Assembly: GCA_016791285.1 (NCBI GenBank)
Contig: JAEUMX010000009.1
Coordinates: 1 to 41,545, forward strand
Origin: Burkholderiales bacterium
GTDB lineage: Bacteria; Pseudomonadota; Gammaproteobacteria; Burkholderiales; JAEUMW01
Length of the DNA: 41,545 nt
Direction of reading: 5' to 3'
The notes under the pieces were generated by a model, which was not told the DNA's origin, made no database searches, and saw only the letters and a program-made list of their open reading frames with translations. The position numbers were made by a program, and so were the translations under genes. How positions within the stretch are numbered: the stretch's first letter is position 1; every line of letters begins with the position of its first letter. Positions 20,904 through 28,965 of the stretch are shown in pieces.

Positions 20904-22354
20904 GCACGGTGACCATTCGTATTCCCATGCCGCTGCGCAGTTACACCGGCGGCCTGGACGAGGTGCAGGTCGACGCCGCGACCGTCGGCGAAGCGCTGCA
21001 GCGCCTGGGTGCGCTGCACGGCGGCATCCTCGATCGGGTGCTCGCGGGCGAGGGCGAGCTGCGGCAGTTCGTGAACGTGTTCGTCGGCAACCGCAACGCG
21101 CGCACCCTCGGCGGGCTCGCGGCGCGGCTCGAGGGGGGCGAGGTGATCTCGATCGTCCCCGCGGTGGCGGGCGGGGCGACGGGCAAAGCGCGGGAGCGCC
21201 GGCTGGCCGAGCTCAGGCGCGCCATCCCCGAAGTGACGCCGGCCGAAGCACTGGCGCTGCAGGCGCAGGGCGCGGCGCTCATCGACGTGCGCGAGCCCGA
21301 CGAGATCGCGCAGGGCAGCCCACCCGGCGCGCATCGCCTGGGGCGCGGCTACCTCGAGCTGCGCATCGAGGAAGCGGTGCCCGACTTCGAGCGGCCCATC
21401 GTCGCCATGTGCAACGGCGGCGTGCGGTCGCTGTTCGCCGCGGAGGATCTGCAGCGGATGGGTTACACGCGCGTGTCCTCCATGATCGGGGGCTTCAGCC
21501 GCTGGAAGAACGAAGGTCTGCCGGTGGAGATTCCCGCGCGCCTCGACGCACTCGATCGCGAGCGTTATTCGCGTCATCTCCTGATGCCGGAGGTCGGCGA
21601 GGCAGGCCAGCTCAAGCTGCGGGCCGCGCGTGTCCTGCTGGTCGGCGCGGGCGGGCTGGGCAGCCCGGCGGCCTTCTATCTCGCCGCGGCCGGCGTCGGC
21701 ACGGTCGGCCTGGTCGACCACGACGTGGTGGATCGCAGCAATCTGCAGCGCCAGATCCTGCACAGCGACGATCGCGTCGGCATGGCCAAAGTGGTCTCCG
21801 CGCGCCGGACGCTGGAGGCGCTCAATCCGGGCGTCACGGTCATCGCCCACGAGACACATCTTTCCAGCGCCAACGTGGACGAGATCTTCGAGGGCTACGA
21901 TCTCGTGGTCGACGGTTCCGACAACTTCCCCACCCGTTACCTCGTCAGCGACGCCTGTCTGAAGCAGGGCCTCGCACATGTCTACGGTGCGGTGTACCGC
22001 TTCGAAGGGCAGGTCGCCGTCTTCTGGCCGGCGTATGCGAAGCGGCGCGGCCCCTGCTACCGCTGCCTCTACCCCGAACCGCCGCCGGCCGAATTCGCGC
22101 CATCCTGCGCCGACGCGGGCGTGCTCGGCGTGCTGCCGGGCGTGATCGGGCTGCTGCAGGCGACCGAAGCGATCAAGCTGCTGCTCGGCATCGGCGATCC
22201 GCTGGTGGGCCGCATGCTGTGCTTCGACGCGCTGCGCGCACAGTTCGTCGAGCTTGCCCTCGACCGCGATCCGCATTGCCGGTACTGCGCGGACGGCGCG
22301 CGTTTCCCGGGCTATATCGACTACGAACGATTTTGCGCGAGTTCGACGGCATGA
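20900..22354 (+). CDS. Single-chain ubiquitin-like carrier / rhodanese / E1-like adenylyltransferase
   Basis: A 484-residue protein read from a GTG overlapping the JAMM stop. Residues 1-92 are a MoaD/ThiS/CysO-like beta-grasp domain ending in PAVAGG (G91-G92), where free carriers normally terminate. Residues about 108-212 are a rhodanese domain with active-site C171 in CNGGVRS. Residues about 218-484 are a MoeB/ThiF E1 domain: GAGGLGSP (249-256), LVDHDVVDRSNLQRQ, and zinc cysteines C386/C389 and C460/C463. It also has C403 in PSCADAGVLG at the position of the catalytic Cys of human MOCS3. The reading frame is continuous across both junctions. MoeZ and MOCS3 have the order E1-rhodanese; here rhodanese comes first. 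Its stop overlaps the cysM-like start (ATGA). Confidence 0.93.
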   Translation: MSTVTIRIPMPLRSYTGGLDEVQVDAATVGEALQRLGALHGGILDRVLAGEGELRQFVNVFVGNRNARTLGGLAARLEGGEVISIVPAVAGGATGKARERRLAELRRAIPEVTPAEALALQAQGAALIDVREPDEIAQGSPPGAHRLGRGYLELRIEEAVPDFERPIVAMCNGGVRSLFAAEDLQRMGYTRVSSMIGGFSRWKNEGLPVEIPARLDALDRERYSRHLLMPEVGEAGQLKLRAARVLLVGAGGLGSPAAFYLAAAGVGTVGLVDHDVVDRSNLQRQILHSDDRVGMAKVVSARRTLEALNPGVTVIAHETHLSSANVDEIFEGYDLVVDGSDNFPTRYLVSDACLKQGLAHVYGAVYRFEGQVAVFWPAYAKRRGPCYRCLYPEPPPAEFAPSCADAGVLGVLPGVIGLLQATEAIKLLLGIGDPLVGRMLCFDALRAQFVELALDRDPHCRYCADGARFPGYIDYERFCASSTA

Positions 22355-23301
22355 GAAGCGACGGCTCCGATGCCCCGCGCCCGCACCCGCTGCTGACGGG
22401 GATCGGCGAGACACCACTGGTGGAGATCGGGCTCGTGCGCGAGGTGGCGAGCGGTTGCCGCCTTTTCGCAAAGTTGGAGAGCGTGAACCCCGGCGGCTCG
22501 GTGAAGGACCGGCCGGTCGCCCGCATGCTGATGCAGGCCCAGGCGGCGGGCCGCTTCGCGGGCGGGCGCCGGCTGCTCGATTCCTCTTCGGGGAACGCCG
22601 GCATCTCCTACGCGATGCTCGGCGCGGCCCTGGGTGTTCCGGTCACCATCGTCGTGCCCGGCAACGCGAGCCAGGAGCGGCTGGAGCGCATCGCCGCGCA
22701 CGGGGCCGAGCTCGTCATCACCGACCCCATCGAAGGCTACGACTTCGCGCTGCGCGAGGCGCACCGGCTGGCCGAAGAACAGCCGGAGCGGTATTGGTAC
22801 TGTGATCAATACTCCAACCCCGACAACTGGCGCGCCCATTACGAGGGGACCGGGAGCGAGATCCTGCGCCAACTCGATGGACATGGGTTCGCCGCGCCGG
22901 ACGCGTTCGTGGCCGGGGTCGGGACCGGCGGCACGCTGACGGGTGCCGGGCGGAGGCTGCGCGAGGTCCGCGCCGACACGTGGATCGCGGCCGTCATCCC
23001 GGAGACGTTCCCGGGTATCGAGGGGCTGAAGCCGCTCGGCCATCCGGGCGACATCGTGCCGAAGATCCTCGACGAGTCCCTCATCGACGAGCGCATCCCG
23101 GTCACGCTCGACGATGCGCTCGCCATGTGCCGGCGCCTCGTGCGCGAGGGCCTCTTCGTGGGTCCGTCCTCCGGCGCGTTCGTGCACGGCGCGCTCAAGC
23201 TCGCGGCGAGCGGGCGCTTCCGCACCATCGTCACCGTGCTTTCGGACACCGGCGAGCGCTACGTCTCGACGGGGATGTGGAAGCGGGAAGAAGGGCCCTA
23301 G
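22351..23301 (+). CDS. CysM-like PLP-dependent cysteine synthase
   Basis: A 316-residue fold type II PLP enzyme. NPGGSVKDR carries the PLP lysine, followed by SSSGNAG, GVGTGGTLTGAGR and VGPSSGAF. These are the signatures of O-acetylserine sulfhydrylase and CysM. In Mycobacterium, CysM uses a thiocarboxylated carrier (CysO-COSH) as sulfur donor and O-phosphoserine as acceptor. The adjoining E1, carrier and JAMM genes make that reaction likely here, although substrate choice cannot be read from motifs alone. Last gene of the operon. Its TAG shares the palindrome CTAG with the stop of the convergent lemA. Confidence 0.92.
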   Translation: MRSDGSDAPRPHPLLTGIGETPLVEIGLVREVASGCRLFAKLESVNPGGSVKDRPVARMLMQAQAAGRFAGGRRLLDSSSGNAGISYAMLGAALGVPVTIVVPGNASQERLERIAAHGAELVITDPIEGYDFALREAHRLAEEQPERYWYCDQYSNPDNWRAHYEGTGSEILRQLDGHGFAAPDAFVAGVGTGGTLTGAGRRLREVRADTWIAAVIPETFPGIEGLKPLGHPGDIVPKILDESLIDERIPVTLDDALAMCRRLVREGLFVGPSSGAFVHGALKLAASGRFRTIVTVLSDTGERYVSTGMWKREEGP

Positions 23302-23879
23302 CCCGATTGCGAACGAAACAGCGCCCTGACGTTTGTGGGGCGCTCATTCTTGTCGGTGACCCGGAACAGGGGGAAAAGCCTGAACGAGCCGATGGCGGCG
23401 ACGATGTTGTCGGGGATCTGCTCGATGCGGACGTTGTTGCGGTTGACGCTCTCGTTGTAGCGCTCGCGCTGCGCCGCGATGGCGTTCTCGAGCTCCGTGA
23501 TCCGGCTCTTGAGTTGGCGGAAGGCCCCGTTCGACCGCAGCACCGGGTAGGCCTCGGCCCCCGTGAATAGCCGGACGAGCGCGCCCCGCAGCACGGTCTC
23601 GGCGATACCGAGCGCGGGGATGTTCACATGCTCCCGCGCATTGGCCACCATCGATCGCGCGCGGGTCACCTTCTCGAGCGTATCCCTTTCGAAGCGCATG
23701 TGCCGGCGGCATGTCTCCACCAGCTGGGGCAGCTCGTCGTTGCGCTGATCGAGCAGCGCATCGAGGCTGGCCCAGGCTCTCGATACGTCGTGCTTGAGCG
23801 CGACCAGCCTGTTGTAGGTGGCGACGACATAGGCGCCGGCCAGGATCGAAAGCGCGCCCAGGGCGATGACGGCGATCAT
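23298..23879 (-). CDS. lemA: LemA-family membrane protein
   Basis: A 193-residue protein with one N-terminal membrane helix (IAVIALGALSILAGAYVV) followed by the helical LemA domain (YNRLVALKHDVSRAWASLD, LLDQRNDELPQLVE, ARSMVANA). The ATG at 23879 is chosen because GGAG lies upstream and the helix then starts at residue 2; an upstream start at 23909 is possible. Function of LemA proteins is unclear. It lies 65 bp downstream of the DUF4139 gene and ends tail-to-tail with the cysM-like gene. Confidence 0.92.
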   Translation of the reverse strand: MIAVIALGALSILAGAYVVATYNRLVALKHDVSRAWASLDALLDQRNDELPQLVETCRRHMRFERDTLEKVTRARSMVANAREHVNIPALGIAETVLRGALVRLFTGAEAYPVLRSNGAFRQLKSRITELENAIAAQRERYNESVNRNNVRIEQIPDNIVAAIGSFRLFPLFRVTDKNERPTNVRALFRSQSG

Positions 23880-23944
23880 GGCGCGAGTCTCCAGGGTGGG
23901 GAACGCCACGCGGCTAGCGATCCTTATGCCAGGGAAGCTCGGCC

Positions 23945-25453
23945 CTACCAGGCGTACTGCACCGTGTACCGCAACGTGCTCTCGCCGCCCGCCGGTACTT
24001 GCACCGGAAAGTGGACGGTGCGGGCGTCCTCCTGATCGAACTTGTGCGTGCTCTGCCCGATGGTCCAGTTCACCCAGCGATAGAGGTTTTCCTTTACGAT
24101 CACGGTCGCCGCCTGGTTCTTGTGGTTGCGCAGCCTGATCTCGATCTCCTCGCTCATCTGGCGGCGCGACGTGTCGACGCGGAAGCTCACTTGCCTGCGC
24201 TCGCCGACGAGGTCGAAGGCCGAGCCGAGCTTGAGACGGACCGCCTCGTCCTTCGGGGTGTGGTCGATGACGTCTTCGCCGACGAGCTCGAGCGTCTGGT
24301 CGGCGCTATCCTGCTTCGACACCCGCACCCGGCCCGCCGGCAGCGGCATGCCCATGTGGTGGTCGGCGCTGTTGCGGAAACGCAGATAGACGTCCACCTT
24401 TCGGTTCGAGGCGCTGCCGTAATCGCGGTCGGTGACGGGATTCGGTCCGTACGCGTACACGGGCTGTGCGGCGCCGTAGTAGACAAAGGTCTTCTCGCAA
24501 GGCACGTTGCGCGCGGCCGGGAAGAGCTCGATCTGCTTCGTCGAGTTGTCGGGCAGCGTCGTCGTGCGGCCCAGGGTGTAGAGGTGGTACTCGAAGAACG
24601 CCTGTTCGGCGAAGCCGGCTGCGGCGTCCTCCATTGCCGCCGCCTTGTGGGTCGCACGCGGCGCGGGGGCCGGCCGCTGCGGCGCGCGGTGCACGTCCCC
24701 CGCCACCAGTTTGAGCCTGGCGTCCGGGTAGCTCGCGCCCGACTGATTGACCAGACTGACCCAGGCAGCGACGTCAAGCTTGCAACTGTCGGCGCCCTTC
24801 GGCTCCGCGTAGTGGATGTTGTAGTCGGCCCACCACGTCATGCCGCCGGTCTGGTACGAGACGCGCGTCCGGTGCGGGCCTGCCCTTCTCGTGCTCACGT
24901 CCCAGAGGAGCGTCGGGCGCGTGATGAGCCCGCCCGGCAAGCTCGGCAGCTTGACCCCGGAGTGGCTCGGCAGGACGCGCACGGTGCCGTCCGGTTGGCG
25001 CAGGATGAGACCGCCCTGGGTGGACAGGAGCGTGCCGTCGAAGGATTCCACGCTCTGTCCGCGCGCCTGCTCGACCGTGACCGGCCGGTCGATGTAGCGC
25101 TGCAGCAGCTTGTCCTGGCTCACCAGGTCGAACTGAAAGTTCTGTTCCAGAATGCTCGTGCCGGCGGGATCGGTGAGGGACTCGAAGGTCACCGTGGTCG
25201 GATCGATGCGTTCGGCGACGTCGACGAACCGGACCGCATTGCGGCCTTTGTCGAGGGGGATCGTGCGTTCCTGCCGTACCATGGCGTACCCGGGGACGGC
25301 GGCGCGGTTGCCGCCGCGAAAGAGATCGGGGTTGATCGACCCGGGGCTCGCGCTGCTGTAAACGGTGAGCGAGTGGCCGTCGGACGTGTCGTCGGCGGCG
25401 GCGGAGGCGGTCAATGCGGTGGCGATCAACGTTGCAAGAACGGGGCGTTTCAT
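23945..25453 (-). CDS. Secreted DUF4139-family protein
   Basis: A 502-residue protein starting MKRPVLATLIATALTASAAA, a signal peptide, with mature sequence from about residue 21. The middle and C-terminal regions (WWADYNIHY, AWVSLVNQSGASYPDARLKLVAGDV, VYLRFRNSADHHMGMPLPAG, YRWVNWTIG) resemble the DUF4139 beta-rich domain of bacterial exported proteins of unknown function. The start is the ATG after the ACCGATG-free gap to the divergent LOG gene; longer readings lose the signal peptide. It is probably co-transcribed with lemA. Confidence 0.85.
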   Translation of the reverse strand: MKRPVLATLIATALTASAAADDTSDGHSLTVYSSASPGSINPDLFRGGNRAAVPGYAMVRQERTIPLDKGRNAVRFVDVAERIDPTTVTFESLTDPAGTSILEQNFQFDLVSQDKLLQRYIDRPVTVEQARGQSVESFDGTLLSTQGGLILRQPDGTVRVLPSHSGVKLPSLPGGLITRPTLLWDVSTRRAGPHRTRVSYQTGGMTWWADYNIHYAEPKGADSCKLDVAAWVSLVNQSGASYPDARLKLVAGDVHRAPQRPAPAPRATHKAAAMEDAAAGFAEQAFFEYHLYTLGRTTTLPDNSTKQIELFPAARNVPCEKTFVYYGAAQPVYAYGPNPVTDRDYGSASNRKVDVYLRFRNSADHHMGMPLPAGRVRVSKQDSADQTLELVGEDVIDHTPKDEAVRLKLGSAFDLVGERRQVSFRVDTSRRQMSEEIEIRLRNHKNQAATVIVKENLYRWVNWTIGQSTHKFDQEDARTVHFPVQVPAGGESTLRYTVQYAW

Positions 25454-25542
25454 CGGTTTCTCCGGTGAGATATCGGATGGCAGCACCTTCAACGCATGCC
25501 GGCGGGATTCGGGTTGAGCAGGATCGACGAAACAGGGAGCAG

Positions 25543-26124
25543 ATGAAGCGGATTTGCGTCTTTTGCGGGGCCAACGCGGGCGCCTCGCCAATCTACGTCG
25601 AGACAGCGCGGACGGTCGGCACGCAACTCGCGCGGGCGGGCATCACGGTGATCTACGGCGGCGGCGGCCTGGGTCTGATGGGCGCGGTGGCGCGCGGCGC
25701 GCTCGAGGCCGGCGGCGAGGCGATCGGCATCATTCCGGAGTCGCTGCTGCGATTCGAGCCGCCGCCGGACTGTCTGACCGAGCTTCGCGTCGTGGCCTCC
25801 ATGCACGAGCGCAAGGCGATCATGGTCGAGCTCGCCGATGCGTTCGTCGCGCTGCCCGGCGGGCTCGGCACCCTCGACGAGATTTCCGAGGTGCTGACCT
25901 GGGCTCAGCTCGGGCTGCACGCCAAGCCGTGCGGGCTGCTCAACCTCGAAGGCTACTTCGATTTGCTGATGGCATGGCTGGACCATGCCACGGCGCAACG
26001 CTTCATCCGCGCCGAGCATCGTGCCATGGTGCTGATCGACGGCGATCTCACGAGATTGCTGGCGCGCCTGAGTGAATACGAGCCGCCGCGGGCGAGTCCG
26101 CTCATCGATTCGAGCATGCTATGA
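25543..26124 (+). CDS. LOG-family nucleoside 5'-monophosphate phosphoribohydrolase
   Basis: A 193-residue Rossmann-fold protein starting MKRICVFCGANAGASPIY, with GGGGLGLMGAVARGA and the hallmark PGGLGTLDE (residues about 106-114). LOG enzymes release the base from nucleotides. Plant and bacterial members make cytokinins from adenine derivatives, and others act on AMP. The substrate in this organism is unknown. Start fixed by CAGGGAG ten bases upstream. Divergent from the DUF4139 gene. Confidence 0.92.
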   Translation: MKRICVFCGANAGASPIYVETARTVGTQLARAGITVIYGGGGLGLMGAVARGALEAGGEAIGIIPESLLRFEPPPDCLTELRVVASMHERKAIMVELADAFVALPGGLGTLDEISEVLTWAQLGLHAKPCGLLNLEGYFDLLMAWLDHATAQRFIRAEHRAMVLIDGDLTRLLARLSEYEPPRASPLIDSSML

Positions 26125-26250
26125 GCGCGCAGCGGCCGGTTTCGTGGGTGCGCCGTTGCTTTGGCGATCGGAAACCGTTAGCCTAGACTCAAAAGGGCGC
26201 GGTCGTGCGCGCCGTCCTGTCATGCGAACCGATCCCAGAAGAGGAATTCC

Positions 26251-26562
26251 ATGAACGCTGAACTCGTCGGAAGCAAGGATAAGCTCATCAATGACTTCAA
26301 GACCGTTGTGGCCGATACCGAGGAGCTCCTGAAGGCGACGGCGAGCGCAGCCGGCGAGCAGGCGACCGTTGCCCGGTCGCGGGTGCGCGAGAGTCTTGCC
26401 GAAGCCAAAGTGAAGCTCGCAGCCGCCGAAGAGGTGGCCGTCGAGCGCGCGCGCGACGCAGCCAGAGCTACGGATGCATACGTCCACGACCACCCCTGGC
26501 AGGCGATCGGCCTTGCCTCGAGCATCGGGTTGATCGTGGGCCTGCTTATCGCGCGTCGTTAA
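26251..26562 (+). CDS. DUF883/ElaB-YqjD-type membrane-anchored protein
   Basis: A 103-residue protein: a long amphipathic, Ala/Glu/Lys-rich helix (residues 8-75) followed by VHDHPWQAIGLASSIGLIVGLLIARR. The HPWQAIG motif and C-terminal membrane helix define the ElaB/YgaM/YqjD family, which in E. coli binds ribosomes at the inner membrane in stationary phase. GAAGAGG precedes the ATG. First of three genes matching yqjD-yqjE-yqjK. Confidence 0.93.
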   Translation: MNAELVGSKDKLINDFKTVVADTEELLKATASAAGEQATVARSRVRESLAEAKVKLAAAEEVAVERARDAARATDAYVHDHPWQAIGLASSIGLIVGLLIARR

Positions 26563-26568
26563 GTCGCA

Positions 26569-26967
26569 ATGTCCGCTGCGGACAGTCAGGTCGCCGAAGC
26601 GGAGCGCGGGTTACTGTTCTCGCTGCGCCGGCTGGCGTCGACCGGCGTCGAGATCGTTCACACCCGGTTGGAGATCCTTTCGAGCGATCTGGAGGAAGAG
26701 CGGGCGCGCCTGGGGTCGCTTCTCATGACCGGTGTTCTTGCCCTTTTTTGCTTCTTCATGGCCTTTATCCTGCTCACGACATTGATCGTGGTGCTGTTGT
26801 GGGAGACGCATCGCGTGCCGGTGCTCGGCGTGCTGGGCGGGGTGTTTCTGATTGGCGGCGGGTTGTGCTGGCGTTCTTTTCAGCATCAGCGCCACGAGCG
26901 GCCCGCCTTTCTCGCAACGACGCTGGGCGAGCTCGCCAAGGACCGACGGGAGATCACGCCGCGATGA
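26569..26967 (+). CDS. YqjE-like, phage holin superfamily III membrane protein
   Basis: A 132-residue protein with an amphipathic N-terminal region (LFSLRRLASTGVEIVHTRLEILSSDLEEE) and two hydrophobic helices (residues about 46-71 and 84-101), characteristic of the YqjE/Act206 family. Six bases after the DUF883 gene. No lysis role is implied by the family name. Confidence 0.9.
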   Translation: MSAADSQVAEAERGLLFSLRRLASTGVEIVHTRLEILSSDLEEERARLGSLLMTGVLALFCFFMAFILLTTLIVVLLWETHRVPVLGVLGGVFLIGGGLCWRSFQHQRHERPAFLATTLGELAKDRREITPR

Positions 26968-27281
26968 TGAAGCGGCGGTCACTGCGCGACGTGCAGGGAC
27001 GGCGCGCGTCGCTGGTGGCGTCGGCCCAGGTGCAGCGGGAACAGCTGGCCGGAGACTTCCGGGCGTTGCGCGGTTCGACCGTCTGGGTCGATCGAGGCAT
27101 GAGGGGCGCGAGCTATCTGCGCGAGCATCCGCTGGTCCTGATCGGGGCTGGCGTGGTGGTGCTGGTGGTGTTTCGCCGCCCCTTCGCGCGGGGAGGGTGG
27201 CTGCGGTGGATTCAGCGCGGATTCGTGCTCTGGCGCGGAGTTACCGCGGTGCGTTCGCTGGCGTTGCGATTGGGGCGCTGA
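26964..27281 (+). CDS. YqjK-like small basic membrane protein
   Basis: A 105-residue protein with tandem ATG codons (26964 and 26967) overlapping the yqjE-like stop. It is Arg-rich, with one hydrophobic stretch (PLVLIGAGVVVLVVF, after a YLREHPL motif). Position and composition match YqjK, the third member of the yqjDEK set. Confidence 0.8.
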   Translation: MMKRRSLRDVQGRRASLVASAQVQREQLAGDFRALRGSTVWVDRGMRGASYLREHPLVLIGAGVVVLVVFRRPFARGGWLRWIQRGFVLWRGVTAVRSLALRLGR

Positions 27282-27516
27282 CGCGTACGTGCAGCTTGGG
27301 AATTGATGCCGTTTCTTTTGTCGAGATTTGCAGGTCAGATGAGCTTTAGCGCGTTTCCTCCGTCGTGCCGCCCCCCAGCCGGAACGTGGGTGGCCTTTGT
27401 CTGTTCGACCTTCGCCGCGGGCGCAGCCTCGATCGTTCGAGGTGGTTCGAGCCGCCGCGGAGTGTCTTGTGCACGGTGGCGATAGTTTGTCCCGGCGTCG
27501 TCGTCCACTTGTCGTC

Positions 27517-28548
27517 GTGACCCCGCCGCGCGCCCCGACGGTTGCCATCGTCGGTGCCGGGATCGCGGGACTCACGTGCGCCCGCAAATTGCGCGACGCG
27601 GGGCACAGCGTCGCCCTGTTCGAGCAGTCGGGTCGCCCGGGCGGGCGCTGCGCCACCCGCAACGAGGACCTTGGTCAGTTCGACGACGGCGCCCAGTATT
27701 TCACCGCGCGCGATCCCCGGTTCAAGAGTGCTATATCGAGCTGGCTTCGTGCCGGCGTGGTCGCGGAATGGCGGGCGCGCATCGTGCGCGTCACCAAGGA
27801 CAACGTCGGAGAATCGCGAGAGCGCGCCACGCGCTACGTCGGCTACCCGGTGATGGGCGCCCTCGCATCCCATCTCGCACGTGGTTTCAGCGTCGGCTAC
27901 GAGCGGCGCGTCACCCATATCGATCGGGTCGAAGCCGGTTGGACGTTGCAGTTCCAGGACGGCAGCCAGACCCTGCCGTACGCGAAGATCATCGTGGCGA
28001 CGCCGGCGCCGCAGGCGGCGGAACTGCTCGCCGGCTCGACCGAGCTCGGACCCCGGATCGCCGCGGTCGAGATGTCGCCCTGCTGGGTTCTCATGTTGCA
28101 GTTCGACAAACCATTCGACGCACGTTTCGACGCGGCCATCGTCGAGGACGAGCCTATTGCCTGGCTCGCCCGCGAGAGCAGCAAGCCGGGGCGGAAGGCG
28201 GGCGAGCGCTGGATCGTCCACGCCTCCAACGACTGGAGCCGCCAACACTTCGATGCCGACTCGGAGACAATCGTCGCGGGCCTGATGAAGTCCTTCTGCG
28301 AGCTGGTCGAGAAGCGCGTGACGCCGGCGTTCTCGAAAACGGTGCGGTGGGAGCACGCGTTGGCTGCCCCGGACGGTGCGCGACCGTTCCTGTACGACGC
28401 AGAGGCGGGATTAGGTGCGTGTGGAGACTGGCTGGTCGAGGGGCGAGTGGAGGGGGCGTTCCTGAGCGGTCTTACCATGGCCTCCGAGCTGGTTCAGCAG
28501 TCGAAGACTTCGAAGTCACCGCACACCAAGAACCGCGAATCCGCCTAG
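27517..28548 (+). CDS. NAD(P)/FAD-dependent oxidoreductase, renalase/COG3380-like
   Basis: A 343-residue flavoprotein read from GTG at 27517, just before the dinucleotide-binding motif VAIVGAGIAGLTCA. GRPGGRCATR and FDDGAQYFTARD follow, then the C-terminal ACGDWLVEGRVEGAFLSG that closes the FAD site. These features match the predicted amine-oxidase-like/renalase group common in proteobacteria. The substrate is unknown. A longer in-frame reading starts at 27397 but its first 40 codons are not protein-like for this family. Confidence 0.87.
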   Translation: MTPPRAPTVAIVGAGIAGLTCARKLRDAGHSVALFEQSGRPGGRCATRNEDLGQFDDGAQYFTARDPRFKSAISSWLRAGVVAEWRARIVRVTKDNVGESRERATRYVGYPVMGALASHLARGFSVGYERRVTHIDRVEAGWTLQFQDGSQTLPYAKIIVATPAPQAAELLAGSTELGPRIAAVEMSPCWVLMLQFDKPFDARFDAAIVEDEPIAWLARESSKPGRKAGERWIVHASNDWSRQHFDADSETIVAGLMKSFCELVEKRVTPAFSKTVRWEHALAAPDGARPFLYDAEAGLGACGDWLVEGRVEGAFLSGLTMASELVQQSKTSKSPHTKNRESA

Positions 28549-28588
28549 CCGCGAGTGCCAGGCCCGCAGCGGGCAATGACCCCTAGCA

Positions 28589-28658
28589 CGCGCTGGAGCG
28601 GAAGCCGGAGCGAAGAGGAGGAGGGGCTCCGCTCGCGTCGACCGATCCAGCGCGCTGG
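28589..28658. repeat. Nested inverted repeats after the FAD oxidoreductase
   Basis: CGCGCTGG (28589-28596) pairs perfectly with CCAGCGCG (28647-28654), and inside it GAGCGGA (28596-28602) pairs perfectly with TCCGCTC (28628-28634). CCAGCGCGCTGG (28647-28658) is itself a 12-bp palindrome, and CCAGCGCG recurs at 28677-28684. It lies between two convergent genes and could be a bidirectional terminator or a repetitive extragenic element. Confidence 0.45.
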
Positions 28659-28719
28659 GGACTCGTTGACGACACGCCAGCGCGACAGCCTTCCCCGTCA
28701 CGCGTAGCGGCCGCGGTGT

Positions 28720-28965
28720 TCAGCAAGGAAAGCCGGTAAACCGATGTTCCTCGGTAAATTTCCGGATGTGCCGTTCCATTGCTTCGATTTCTCGAGCGTC
28801 CAGCGTGTGTGGCGCATCTTCCGGCACGCTGCCCGGCGTAAACCAGCTTTTCACCGCCTTGATGATGCGGTGCAACGCCACACCCTTATCGGATCCTGCG
28901 ATGTCGCTGCGGATTTGCAGCTCGGGAGTGGGAAAGGTCGGCTTGCTAGCCAAGGCGCTTTTCAT
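28720..28965 (-). CDS. Small orphan protein
   Basis: An 81-residue protein, MKSALASKPTFPTPELQI..., rich in charged residues in its C-terminal half (EIEAMERHIRKFTEEH helix). I do not recognise it. The second of two close ATGs is preferred because CTGGAG then lies six bases upstream; the alternative start is 28971. It has no signal peptide or membrane helix. The upstream DNA is unusually AT-rich and contains a TATAGT and a direct repeat, so real transcription is plausible. Isolated, with no functional context. Confidence 0.6.
   Translation of the reverse strand: MKSALASKPTFPTPELQIRSDIAGSDKGVALHRIIKAVKSWFTPGSVPEDAPHTLDAREIEAMERHIRKFTEEHRFTGFPC

Noticed and set aside
21161..21230. Frameshift or missing stop that falsely fuses MoaD and MoeB genes
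   Set aside because: No stop appears in any nearby frame that a single-base change would restore, no start codon with a ribosome site follows, and both junction linkers read as normal protein. Resequencing would still be worthwhile.
20753..22471. 572-codon minus-strand frame opposite the carrier/rhodanese/E1 gene
   Set aside because: Arg/His/Ala-rich composition with no motif, and a fully conserved enzyme lies on the other strand.
23999..25468. 489-codon plus-strand frame opposite the DUF4139 gene
   Set aside because: Val/Arg/Asp-rich shadow frame; the minus-strand product has a signal peptide and family motifs.
26569..26967. Prophage holin
   Set aside because: The family name is historical; the gene sits in a yqjD-yqjE-yqjK-like set and no phage genes are near.
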